Made by a program: the position numbers and the translations under genes. Of a DNA stretch of 64,000 nt, positions 25,790-34,047 are shown in pieces (positions within the stretch are counted from its first letter, which is position 1; each line of letters opens with the position of its first letter). The notes beneath the pieces are model-generated. The model had not been told where the DNA came from. It did not search any database and worked only from the letters and a program-made list of their open reading frames with translations. Origin of the DNA: a bacterium (GTDB lineage Bacteria; Elusimicrobiota; Elusimicrobia; Elusimicrobiales; UBA9959); contig JAJZPL010000002.1 in assembly GCA_021811185.1 (NCBI GenBank), forward strand, positions 1 through 64,000. The letters are read 5' to 3'.

Positions 25790-27259
25790 ATGTCGATCTT
25801 CCAGGTTAAATCCGTTGACGAGATAATGGCCGAGTCGCACGAGCGGGGGCACAAGCTGCCGCGGGTGCTGGGGTCTTTCGACGTTACGATGATAGGCATA
25901 GGCGCCATCATCGGCGCCGGCATCTTCGCCATGCTGGGCGAGGCCGCGGTGAAGGGCGGGGCCGGGCCTTCCCTGATAATTTCGATCATCCTTACCGCTA
26001 TCGCCTGCGGCTTCGCCGCGCTGTGCTACGCCGAGCTGGCCGCCATGGTGCCTATTTCCGGCAGCGCCTACACCTACGCCTACGCCACGCTGGGCGAGCT
26101 GGCGGCCTGGATCATAGGCTGGGACCTTATTCTTGAGTACGCCATAGGCAACGTGGCCGTGGCCATAAGCTGGTCCGGCTATTTCAACGATTTCCTCAAG
26201 AGCGTTTTCGGCTTCTCCGTGCCGCTGTGGCTGAGGATGGACTACCACACTTTCCTGAAGGCGGGCGGGGATATAGCCTCCGTGCCGCATATCTTCGGCT
26301 TCCCCGTGATCTGCAACCTGCTGGCTGTTTCCGTGGTGGGCCTGCTGACCTGGCTGCTGGTGTACGGCATTAAGGAAAGCACCAGGTTCAATTCCCTGAT
26401 GGTGGGGATAAAGCTGCTGGTCCTGGCCGTCTTCGTGGCGGTGGGCATATATTATTTTAATCCGCATAACTGGGTGCCTTTCGCCCCGGGCGGCTGGAAG
26501 GGCATCCAGGTGGGCGCGGCGTACATCTTCTTCGCCTATATCGGCTTCGACGCGGTTTCGACGGTGGCCGAGGAAACGCGCGACCCGCAGAAGAACATGC
26601 CTATCGGCATCATCGGCTCGCTGATCATCTGCACCATCATCTACGTGCTGGTGACGGTGGCGCTTACGGGCATGATGCCTTTCACCGAGCTTAAGGACAA
26701 GATCGCCGAGCCGCTGGTGGCCGGGCTGCAGTACAACCACGCCGCCCATTGGCTGGTGGGCCTGGTGTCCCTGGGCGCGGTGGTGGCCACCACCGCCGTG
26801 CTGCTGGTGTTCCAGATGGGCCAGCCGCGCATTTTCTTCTCGATGAGCCGCGACGGGCTGCTGCCGGCTTATTTCGCCAGGGTGCACCCGGTGCACAAGA
26901 CGCCCCACGTTACCACCATCTGGACCGGCATCTTTGTGGCGAGTTTCGCGTCTTTCTTCAGCCTGGATACCATGGCCGAACTGTGCAATATAGGCACGCT
27001 GTTCGCTTTCGTGGTGGTGTGCGCGGGCGTGATCATCCTGCGCGTTAAAGACCCGAAGCGCCTGCGGCCCTTCCGGGCGCCCGGCGGTTACGCCACGCCG
27101 GTGCTGGGCATAGCGTTCTGCCTGTTCTTGATGCTCGGCCTCGGCTTCATGACGTGGATGCGGTTCCTCGTCTGGCTGGCCGTCGGGCTGGTGATCTATT
27201 TCTTCTACGGGTACGAGAATTCCCGCCTGCGCACCGGCGACCTGGCTTTGAAAAAATAA
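25790..27259 (+). CDS. APC-family amino acid permease (cationic amino acid transporter type)
   Basis: A 489-residue inner-membrane permease with about 12-13 spans. GIGAIIGAGIFAMLGEAA is the substrate-binding TM1 signature of the APC superfamily, and GFDAVSTVAEETRDPQKNMP is typical of the CAT/YfnA branch. GSAYTYAYATLGELAAWIIGWDLILEY is split across TM3-4. The precise amino acid is not predictable. SD GGAGAG precedes ATG. It is followed 34 bases later by ybaB. Confidence 0.92.
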   Translation: MSIFQVKSVDEIMAESHERGHKLPRVLGSFDVTMIGIGAIIGAGIFAMLGEAAVKGGAGPSLIISIILTAIACGFAALCYAELAAMVPISGSAYTYAYATLGELAAWIIGWDLILEYAIGNVAVAISWSGYFNDFLKSVFGFSVPLWLRMDYHTFLKAGGDIASVPHIFGFPVICNLLAVSVVGLLTWLLVYGIKESTRFNSLMVGIKLLVLAVFVAVGIYYFNPHNWVPFAPGGWKGIQVGAAYIFFAYIGFDAVSTVAEETRDPQKNMPIGIIGSLIICTIIYVLVTVALTGMMPFTELKDKIAEPLVAGLQYNHAAHWLVGLVSLGAVVATTAVLLVFQMGQPRIFFSMSRDGLLPAYFARVHPVHKTPHVTTIWTGIFVASFASFFSLDTMAELCNIGTLFAFVVVCAGVIILRVKDPKRLRPFRAPGGYATPVLGIAFCLFLMLGLGFMTWMRFLVWLAVGLVIYFFYGYENSRLRTGDLALKK

Positions 27260-27293
27260 CTGCAGCGGCGCGGTAAAACTTCAAGGAGAACTT

Positions 27294-27581
27294 ATGCTGG
27301 ATAAAATGAAGCAGCTTTGGGAAATGAAGAGCAAGATGGACGCGATCAAGAAGGAACTGGACGCCATGATGCTGGCCAGCGAGGACAGCATGGTGAAGGT
27401 GAATATCACCGGCTCCCAGGAGATAAAGAGCGTGGAGCTTAAATGCGACCTGGCCACGGTCAGCAAGAACAAGCTGGAAGCCGCGCTGGCGGAGACCGTT
27501 AACCGCGCCGTGCGCGAGAGCCAGAAGGCGGCGGCGCAGAAGATGAGCGCACTCGGCGGCCTGCCCGGCCTGGGGATGTGA
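27294..27581 (+). CDS. ybaB: YbaB/EbfC nucleoid-associated protein
   Basis: A 95-residue helical protein (MLDKMKQLWEMKSKMDAIKK start, VKVNITGSQEIKSVEL strand, C-terminal EAALAETVNRAVRESQKAA). The family binds DNA as a dimer and often sits beside dnaX-recR; neither is here. SD AAGGAGAA. A terminator follows. Confidence 0.92.
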   Translation: MLDKMKQLWEMKSKMDAIKKELDAMMLASEDSMVKVNITGSQEIKSVELKCDLATVSKNKLEAALAETVNRAVRESQKAAAQKMSALGGLPGLGM

Positions 27582-27600
27582 GCCGAGCCTCCCGGCGTAA

Positions 27601-27626
27601 AAACCCGGCTCCGGCCGGGTTTTTTA
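27601..27626 (+). terminator. Rho-independent terminator after ybaB
   Basis: AAACCCGGC (27601-27609) pairs with GCCGGGTTT (27614-27622) around a 4-base loop, followed by T. Confidence 0.9.
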
Positions 27627-27654
27627 TTGGCTGTATAGCCATTACCGGCTTTTG

Positions 27655-27660
27655 TATAAT
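27655..27660 (+). promoter_or_regulatory. -10 hexamer, probable leaderless promoter of hypA
   Basis: A perfect TATAAT ending 6 bases before the hypA ATG (27667). The only purine-rich stretch (GAGG) touches the start codon and is too close to act as SD. Confidence 0.55.
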
Positions 27661-27666
27661 TGAGGT

Positions 27667-28071
27667 ATGCATGAATGGGCACTGGCTGAATCCGTGATCA
27701 AGACCGTGGTGGAGCACTCCAAGGCGCAGAAGCTTAAGAAGCTGAAGGAAGCCGGGGTGCTTTTCGGCGAGCTGCAGGCCATAGACAAGGAAATTTTTAC
27801 TTTCGCGCTGGACGAGCTGCGCCGCCAGTTCCCCGCGGCGAAGGACTGCAAGTTCAAGATCCTCACGGAGCCGGCGGCTTTCCGCTGCAAGGCCTGCGCG
27901 CACGAATTCCCGCTGAAAGGGCTGAAGAAGACCAAGGACGAGGCGGAGTTCATACATTTCGTGCCGGAGATGGCGCACAGCTTCCTTAAATGTCCCAAGT
28001 GCAAGAGCCCGGATTTCGAAATAGCGAAAGGCCGCGGCGTGACCATAAGTTATATAAAAGGCGACCGATGA
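27667..28071 (+). CDS. hypA: Hydrogenase nickel incorporation protein HypA
   Basis: A 134-residue nickel chaperone. The N-terminus MHEWALAES carries the Ni-binding MHE motif. The zinc site uses CKAC and CPKC. The insertion between the cysteine pairs (about 35 residues, LKGLKKTKDEAEFIHFVPEM) is longer than in E. coli HypA and resembles archaeal forms. It overlaps the HypB-like gene by ATGA, so the two act together, delivering Ni to the hydrogenase encoded at 12-16 kb. Confidence 0.94.
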   Translation: MHEWALAESVIKTVVEHSKAQKLKKLKEAGVLFGELQAIDKEIFTFALDELRRQFPAAKDCKFKILTEPAAFRCKACAHEFPLKGLKKTKDEAEFIHFVPEMAHSFLKCPKCKSPDFEIAKGRGVTISYIKGDR

Positions 28072-28778
28072 CCGCTCTAGATCCGCGCCCTTCCGTAATA
28101 GACGAACGCCTGAAAAGGGTGAAGCGCATCGTCGCCGTTACCGGGTGGAAGGGCGGCATAGGCAAGAGCGTTACCGCCTGCACCTTGGCGCTGCTGCTCG
28201 CCAAAAAAGGCTATAAGACCGGGCTGTTCGACCTGGACCTCTCCGGGGCCTCGGACCACATAATTCTCGGCGCCAAAGGGCTTTTTCCCAGGGAGGAAAA
28301 AGGCCTGGAGCCGCCCGTGTACGAGGGCGTGAAGTTCATGTCGCTGGTCTTTTTCTCGGAGAACAAGGCCGTGCCGCTGCGCGGCGCCAACGTTTCCGAC
28401 GCGATAATTGAATTGCTGGCCATAACGCAGTGGGGGGAGCTGGATTTCCTGGTGCTGGACATGCCGCCCGGCATCAACGACGCCGCGCTGGACGTGATGC
28501 GCTTCGCGCGCCGGGCCGAGGTGCTGGCCGTGACCACCCCCTCGGTGATAGCCCACGACGTGCTGGAGCGCTCGCTGGCGCTTTACCGCTCGCTGAAAGC
28601 GCCGGTGCTGGGCGTGGTGGAGAACATGGCGCGCGGGGCGAAGACGAACGGTGCCGCCGCCAGCCTGGGCTTCGACCCGGGCCTGGAAGCGGCGCTGGGC
28701 CGGCCGGCGGCCCTTTTGAAGACCGCCTTCAGCCGCGACCTGGACGGCGCGCTTAAAGGTCTTAAGCTGTTGAACTAG
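28068..28778 (+). CDS. MinD/Mrp-type P-loop ATPase, archaeal-style HypB
   Basis: A 236-residue ATPase starting at ATG 28068, overlapping hypA by 4 bases. The deviant Walker A is GWKGGIGKS, with VLDMPPGIND as Walker B/switch. This is the MinD/Mrp/NBP35 fold, not the GTPase fold of canonical HypB (no GxxGxGK[ST] followed by NKxD). In Thermococcales a protein of this class next to hypA serves as HypB for [NiFe] hydrogenase maturation. By position and fold I infer the same job here. Confidence 0.8.
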   Translation: MTALDPRPSVIDERLKRVKRIVAVTGWKGGIGKSVTACTLALLLAKKGYKTGLFDLDLSGASDHIILGAKGLFPREEKGLEPPVYEGVKFMSLVFFSENKAVPLRGANVSDAIIELLAITQWGELDFLVLDMPPGINDAALDVMRFARRAEVLAVTTPSVIAHDVLERSLALYRSLKAPVLGVVENMARGAKTNGAAASLGFDPGLEAALGRPAALLKTAFSRDLDGALKGLKLLN

Positions 28779-28793
28779 GCCGGGCGGGAACTT

Positions 28794-28830
28794 AAAAGCC
28801 CCGCGCCCTTTTACGGGCGGCGGGGCTTTT
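28794..28830. terminator. Bidirectional terminator
   Basis: AAAAGCCCCGC (28794-28804) pairs with GCGGGGCTTTT (28820-28830), extended by GCCC/GGGC around a TTTTAC loop. Serves the hypA operon (plus) and the kinase operon (minus). Confidence 0.9.
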
Positions 28831-28847
28831 CTTTCGAGGCGGAACCT

Positions 28848-30653
28848 TCAGGCGGCGTCGTGCTGGGCGGGGATGGAGAAAAAGAACGAGGAGCCTTTGC
28901 CCGGTTCGGATTCGAACCAGATCTTCCCGCCATAATAGTCCACGATCTTCTTGCAGGACGCCAGGCCGATGCCCGCGCCGTCCACGCCCCCGCCGTGCAG
29001 CCTGCCGAAGAGCTTGAACAGTTTCGCGCCGTACTTCTCATCTATCCCTATTCCGTTGTCCTTTACGTGGAAGGTCCAGCCGCCCGGGCCCCGCTCGGCG
29101 CCTACGCGCACCAGCGGCGGGGCGTCGCCCCTGAATTTTATCGCGTTGCTGATCAGGTTCTGCAGGAGCCGCTCGAGGTGGCCGCGGTCCGCCCGGAGGC
29201 GCGGGAGTTCGCCGCGCCGGATGACCGCTCCCGACGAAGAAATGCTGTCCTGGAGGATCGCCAGCACGTAGTCCAGGGCCTCTTCGGAGTCCACTTCTTT
29301 CAGATTCAGCGCGGCGTCGATCTTGGAGTATTCCAGCAGGTCGCGGACCAGGCTGCGCATGCGGCCCACGGCGCCGGTTATGAAGTCCGCGTGCCTTTCC
29401 GCCTCGGGGCCGAGGACGGTACGGTACTTGCTTTCCAGCAGCTGGATATAGTTAGAGATGGTGCGCAGCGGCTCCTGCAGGTCGTGCGAAGCCACGAAAG
29501 CGAAACGCTGCAGGTCCTCGTTGGAACGCGCCATTTCCGCCTCGTATTTCTTCCTGAACGTGACGTCCCGGATTATGACCACGATGCCCGAGCTGGCGCC
29601 GGCGTTGTCCTTGATGAACGAGGCGGAGACCTGGGTCTGGATCAGCGCCCCGGGCCCGGCCGCCAGCACCGCCTCGTAGTCGCGCAGTTCGCCTTTCTTG
29701 CGGAGCTGGCCCAGCCAGCCGTCGGGACCGCGGCTCTCCCACGGAAAAAGCTCCAGCACGCCCATGCCCTCCAGGCCGCCGCGGCCGAGCGAGGCCTTGG
29801 CGGCCCTGTTGGCCCTTTTAATGACGCCCTCGAGGTCCGTGACCACGAGCGCGTCCAGCATGTTGTCCACGATGGCGTCCAGGTAGTTCTTGGAGACGAT
29901 GGTGCCGGAAAGGGTCCTGGACATTTCGTTGAAGCTGCGGGCCAGGTCGCCGAATTCGTCGCGCGTGTAGACCGGGATGCTGGCGCCGTAATCGCCCAGG
30001 CTGATGCGCCGGGTGCCGTCCATCAGGCGGCGGATAGGGCGCAGCGCCAGGCCGGTCAGGAAAAACGCGGTAAGCAGGATGAAGGCGTAGACCGCCGCCA
30101 GGATCACCGCGCTCTTCCTGGCGATGTCCTTTTCCGTGGCGATGGAATCTTTGAGGGGAACGTCTACCACCAGGTAGCCGAGGTTCCGGGCGGCGTCGCG
30201 CGTGCCGCGCAGGGCCAGCTCTTCAGGGGTTTCGGGCTTCCGCTCGGCGACCGGGATATAGACCGTCATGAAGCCGCCGGCGTAGTGTTCGGTTATCTCG
30301 TAGCCTTCGGCGCCCGTAAGGAACTTGCGGGAGTACGTCCCGGGCAGGCTGCGGCCCAACTGCGTCACGTCGGTATGCGCCAGGATGTTCCCGTTCGCGT
30401 CCGTAAAGCAGGCCCGCAGCGCGTTCAGGTCGGTGGACAGGGAGAAGAGGAAAGGCAGGAGTTTGTTCTCCTGCGGCCTGGCGAAGTCCGGCGAGGAGGT
30501 CTCTATCAGCCTTTTTGCTCCCGCCTCGATCCGCGCGGCGGTGTCCTTGTGCAGGGTGGTGCAGACCGCGCGGCCGGTAAGGTAGTTGATCATGAGCCCG
30601 CTCAGCAGGAGCGGGGGGAAGAGGAAAAGGAGCAGCTTGATCCGGATCTTCAT
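28848..30653 (-). CDS. HAMP-PAS sensor histidine kinase, phytochrome-kinase-like core
   Basis: A 601-residue transmembrane kinase. The start at 30653 overlaps the previous stop by ATGA and gives MKIRIKLLLFLFPPLLLSG as first membrane span. A periplasmic domain (about 30-180) is followed by a second span near 185-205, HAMP (about 205-260), PAS (about 265-390), H-box FVASHDLQEPLRTISNYIQL, and an ATPase domain with VKDNGIGIDEKY and DGAGIGLASCKKI. This H-box/ATPase type usually pairs with Rcp1-like single-domain receivers; such a receiver begins the same operon. The input may come from the co-encoded binding protein. Confidence 0.92.
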   Translation of the reverse strand: MKIRIKLLLFLFPPLLLSGLMINYLTGRAVCTTLHKDTAARIEAGAKRLIETSSPDFARPQENKLLPFLFSLSTDLNALRACFTDANGNILAHTDVTQLGRSLPGTYSRKFLTGAEGYEITEHYAGGFMTVYIPVAERKPETPEELALRGTRDAARNLGYLVVDVPLKDSIATEKDIARKSAVILAAVYAFILLTAFFLTGLALRPIRRLMDGTRRISLGDYGASIPVYTRDEFGDLARSFNEMSRTLSGTIVSKNYLDAIVDNMLDALVVTDLEGVIKRANRAAKASLGRGGLEGMGVLELFPWESRGPDGWLGQLRKKGELRDYEAVLAAGPGALIQTQVSASFIKDNAGASSGIVVIIRDVTFRKKYEAEMARSNEDLQRFAFVASHDLQEPLRTISNYIQLLESKYRTVLGPEAERHADFITGAVGRMRSLVRDLLEYSKIDAALNLKEVDSEEALDYVLAILQDSISSSGAVIRRGELPRLRADRGHLERLLQNLISNAIKFRGDAPPLVRVGAERGPGGWTFHVKDNGIGIDEKYGAKLFKLFGRLHGGGVDGAGIGLASCKKIVDYYGGKIWFESEPGKGSSFFFSIPAQHDAA

Positions 30654-31540
30654 TTGGCCCCCGCCGGCGCCGCGGGAAGAACTACCGGCAGGCCGCACTT
30701 TTTAATGAAGGGCTCGTTAAGCGTAAGCTCGGAGCGCTGGACGTAGATGACGGCCGGCAGCGCCTGGCCGGCAAGGGCCTTGTCGAGGGCGGCCGCGGCC
30801 GCGACCCCGGCTTCGGTGAAGTTCGGGGCGAAGGAAGCCGCCGCGCCGAGTTCCGTGAGACCTCCGGAGGGAGCGTAGAACGGCAGCCGGGTGGAACAGG
30901 AAAATTCGGCCAGGACCATCAGGGAGGTCTTGTTTATCAGGGTGGGCTCGGGGAGCAGCCAGAAAGCGTCGGCCTTGCCGGCCAGGTCCCGCAACTTGGC
31001 CGGGAATTCCTGCGGGCCCGCCAGTTCCACGGGGAAGATCTCCACGCCGCGCGCCTTGGCCGCCGCGGTCAATTCTGAAAGGTAGGGGGTCCTGGCCGGC
31101 TTGACCGTAAAGATCCCGAGCCGCTTCAGGGCGGGCTGCAGCTTCTTGTAGACCTCTATTACTTGCGTGGGCTCTGGCAGCGTGGAAATGCCGGTGAATT
31201 TCCCGCCGGCGCCGGCGGGCGCGTACCCGGGGGCCAGCAGGTAGATCACCTTTGTGCCGGCAGGGTACTCGTAGGCGGCCGCCCTTGAACCGAAAGCCAC
31301 GGCGGCTTTGAGGCCGCGCGGCAGGCGCGGTTTTTCCGCCGACAGGTCGAAGGTGGAGACCGGCCGGCCCAGGGCTTTCTGGAAAGCGAGAAAAGTCTCG
31401 AAGTACAGCCCGGAGCCTTTGGCGAGCACGGCCGCCGCTTCCTGCGCGGAGCAGCCGGTCGGCGCATAGGCGCAGAGCGCCAGCAGCAGCGGCAGCGCCG
31501 TGGTTTTAAACGTGAAGAGGCGTTTCGTTCTTATGTTCAT
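30650..31540 (-). CDS. ABC-type substrate-binding-like protein (PF04392 type)
   Basis: A 296-residue secreted protein (signal peptide followed by YAPTGCSAQ, a possible but non-ideal lipobox). The body resembles the ABC_sub_bind family: two lobes with TKVIYLLAPGYAP and GIFTVKPARTPYLSEL, and DAFWLLPEPTLIN. No permease or ATPase is adjacent, so a sensory role feeding the kinase it overlaps (ATGA) is more likely than transport. Confidence 0.75.
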   Translation of the reverse strand: MNIRTKRLFTFKTTALPLLLALCAYAPTGCSAQEAAAVLAKGSGLYFETFLAFQKALGRPVSTFDLSAEKPRLPRGLKAAVAFGSRAAAYEYPAGTKVIYLLAPGYAPAGAGGKFTGISTLPEPTQVIEVYKKLQPALKRLGIFTVKPARTPYLSELTAAAKARGVEIFPVELAGPQEFPAKLRDLAGKADAFWLLPEPTLINKTSLMVLAEFSCSTRLPFYAPSGGLTELGAAASFAPNFTEAGVAAAAALDKALAGQALPAVIYVQRSELTLNEPFIKKCGLPVVLPAAPAGAK

Positions 31541-31572
31541 CGCAAGAGCCCGCCCGAGTTCCGGGCGCGGCT

Positions 31573-33525
31573 TTAAAACTTGTAAGCCAGCCTGGTCCTG
31601 ACCTCTCTCGAGGAGCCCGGCAAGGGGGCGTGCCCGCCGTCATAAGGCTGGAGGAAACTGTAGCCGGAGTTGAAGATGTCGAAAACGCCCAGGTCCAGTT
31701 CCAGCCGGCCGTTCAGCAGGTCCTTGAATACGAGGTTGAGGTTGGCCAGCAGCACGTTGTCGAACCGTTTGGTCAGGCCCGCCGCGTAATAGCCGTGCCG
31801 GCCGGCGTAATAGACCGCCGACGGGTTCGCGCTGAAGCCGGGGAACAACTTCAGGCTGGAATTCAGGGCGAACTTGTCGCGGGCGAAAGCCAGCATGGTG
31901 TCGCCGCCGCCGGCGTTGTAAAAAGCCACGCCGTTGTCCGGCGCGGTGTAATAGGAATAGCTGAAGTCGCAGTAGCCCCAGTCTTTCTTGAGGCGCGCGG
32001 TGAGTTCGAACCCGTCGGTCCCGGTCCGGCCGTAATTTCCGTATTTCTGCACCGAGTTCTCTACGTAGAAAACTATAGGGTCCTTTATCCGCATGGAGTA
32101 GAGGTTGCCGGAAAGGAAGAAAGCGTCGGTGAACTTGTAGCCGGTCTCGAATTCCCCTACGGTGGTCCTTTCCGGCTTAAGGTCAGGGTTGGCGACCAGA
32201 TTGTCTATGCCTGGGGCCCTGAAAGCCCGGCTGTAGATGGCTTTCATGTGAAGGCGCCCGAACACCTTGGTCCAGGCCAGCCTGGGGGAGAAGGCGGGGT
32301 CGAAGCCCTCGTTCTTGTCGTAGCGGGCCCCGGCGGAAAGCATGCCTATGGGATATTCGGAGACGCCTTCCGCGAAGACGGCGGTATTGGTGTAGGTAAT
32401 GTGGTCCTTTCCGTTCTTGAAGTAATAATAGCCGGCGGGCGTAGTATTGGCCAGGACGGCCTTGTCCTGCGACATTTCCAGGCCGCCGGAAAACTTCGTC
32501 CGCTCGGAGGCGGAATATTCCGAAGTTACCGTCCCTTTGGAAAAGTAGCTGGACTTGTCCCTGGGGTAGATCACGGCGTCATAGCCGTTATAGGGCTGCT
32601 GGTAGCTGTAATTGAAGGCCGGGGTGACGGTCAGTTTTTCGCCGACGGCGAACTCGCGGTTGACTTCCGCGAAATAGGCGTTGAAATCCCTGTCCATCGG
32701 GCGCGGCAGGATGCCGGTGGCGTAACCGTCCCGCTGCGTGGTCCGGTGCAGGTCGGCTATCAGCCGCACGTTCAGCCCCTGGTTCTTGAGGCCGATGTTA
32801 AGGTTCCTGGAATGGATCTCCGAGGCGTGCTCCATGGAATAGCTGCCGCCATTGAAGTCGGTATAGCGCCGGTCGCTCCGGTTCATGTCGGCCGCGTAGA
32901 GCTGGGAGGAAAGCTCGAAATTCTCGAAAGTCCTGCCGAACGCCAGGTTCGCGCTCTTGTCGCCGTAGGTCCTGGCCATATAACCGTAGGCGAGGGCTGC
33001 TTCCGTACCGCCGATGCTCCTGGCGCTCCTCGTGGTGATCTTGATGACGCCCAGCTCGGCGAAGCCGCCGTAGACCGCGGAGCCGGGGCCGCGTATTATT
33101 TCTATCCTCTCCACCTGCTCGGGCGAGATGCGCTCCAGCTGCGCGGTGCCTAAAAAGGACTCGTTATAGCGCTGGCCGTCCACCAGCACCAGGATCTTGC
33201 CTTCGTGCGCCCAGTTGCCCCTGACCCCGAGCCCGAGGTTGCTCTCCACGTCCACGCCGAAATCCAGCCCGGGGACGAGCCGCAGCACGTCCACCAGGCT
33301 CCTGGCTCCGGAATTAATTATCTCTTCGCGGGTGATCACGGTGACGATGCCGGGGGCTTCGCGGGCGGTGAAATCCAGCCGGGAGGCCACATCGGTCTTG
33401 AGGTTGAGCGTGTCCTCGAGCGAGGCCCGCTCGAAGTCGAAGAAATCGAGGTCGCCGGTAGCTACGGCGAAAGCGGGGCTGACTGGGAGAAGGGCGAGCA
33501 GCGAGGACAGGCAGAGTCTTTTCAT
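31573..33525 (-). CDS. TonB-dependent outer-membrane receptor
   Basis: A 650-residue receptor with signal peptide MKRLCLSSLLALLPVSPAFA. The plug domain (about 45-160) includes EAPGIVTVITREEI, LRLVPGLDFGV and VERIEIIRGPGSAVYGG. A 22-strand barrel fills the rest and ends TRLAYKF. The substrate is unknown; plug sequence is of the vitamin B12/colicin-type general group but no B12 genes are adjacent. It lies 4 bases after the receiver gene and 32 before the binding-protein gene. Confidence 0.92.
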   Translation of the reverse strand: MKRLCLSSLLALLPVSPAFAVATGDLDFFDFERASLEDTLNLKTDVASRLDFTAREAPGIVTVITREEIINSGARSLVDVLRLVPGLDFGVDVESNLGLGVRGNWAHEGKILVLVDGQRYNESFLGTAQLERISPEQVERIEIIRGPGSAVYGGFAELGVIKITTRSARSIGGTEAALAYGYMARTYGDKSANLAFGRTFENFELSSQLYAADMNRSDRRYTDFNGGSYSMEHASEIHSRNLNIGLKNQGLNVRLIADLHRTTQRDGYATGILPRPMDRDFNAYFAEVNREFAVGEKLTVTPAFNYSYQQPYNGYDAVIYPRDKSSYFSKGTVTSEYSASERTKFSGGLEMSQDKAVLANTTPAGYYYFKNGKDHITYTNTAVFAEGVSEYPIGMLSAGARYDKNEGFDPAFSPRLAWTKVFGRLHMKAIYSRAFRAPGIDNLVANPDLKPERTTVGEFETGYKFTDAFFLSGNLYSMRIKDPIVFYVENSVQKYGNYGRTGTDGFELTARLKKDWGYCDFSYSYYTAPDNGVAFYNAGGGDTMLAFARDKFALNSSLKLFPGFSANPSAVYYAGRHGYYAAGLTKRFDNVLLANLNLVFKDLLNGRLELDLGVFDIFNSGYSFLQPYDGGHAPLPGSSREVRTRLAYKF

Positions 33526-33529
33526 GCGG

Positions 33530-34000
33530 TTATTTGTCCCTGCCGGCGGGCCTGGCGTTCTGGCTGCCTTTCCGGTCGCGGCCGAGTTTCACTACCGAGA
33601 ACCAGAACGTCTCTATCAGGCCGACCACGTTCATGAAGGAGTTGAAATCCACCGGTTTGACGATGTAACAGTTGGCGCCCTCGTCGTAGCACCTGGAGAT
33701 CTCCGTCTCTTCCTCGGAAGAGGTCAGGACGATCACGGGCAGGCTTTTCAGGTTCTTGTCGGACTTTATAGCGCGCAGCACTTCGCTGCCGGATAACTTG
33801 GGGAGGTTCAGGTCCAGCAGGAGCAGGTCGGGCCTTTCGGCTTTTCTGTAGGGGGGGGCTTTCCGCAGGTATTCAAGGGCCTTCTCGCCGTCGTCCAGGA
33901 CGGTCAGCTCAATGGCGAGTTTGGAAGCTGCCAGGGACTGCCTTGTCAGTTCAGCGTCCCCGGGATTGTCCTCTATCAGAAGTACCTGCAGCGGTTTCAT
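33530..34000 (-). CDS. Single-domain response regulator, Rcp1-like
   Basis: A 156-residue receiver (VLLIEDNPGDAELTRQSL; phosphoacceptor in LLLDLNLPKLSG; TSSEEE; KPVDFNSF). There is no output domain. The start at 34000 is preceded by AAGGATA; an upstream in-frame ATG at 34018 is possible. First gene of the receiver-TonB receptor-binding protein-kinase operon, probably the phosphorylation partner of the kinase at its end. Confidence 0.9.
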   Translation of the reverse strand: MKPLQVLLIEDNPGDAELTRQSLAASKLAIELTVLDDGEKALEYLRKAPPYRKAERPDLLLLDLNLPKLSGSEVLRAIKSDKNLKSLPVIVLTSSEEETEISRCYDEGANCYIVKPVDFNSFMNVVGLIETFWFSVVKLGRDRKGSQNARPAGRDK

Positions 34001-34047
34001 GGGAGTATCCTTGTTCATCGGTGTAGCGCCACGGGAGATTAAAACTA

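Noticed and set aside
31573-33525. TonB receptor as the BtuB partner of btuFCD
   Set aside because: It lies 8 kb away in an operon with a kinase and a receiver, has no riboswitch, and no substrate can be deduced from its plug.
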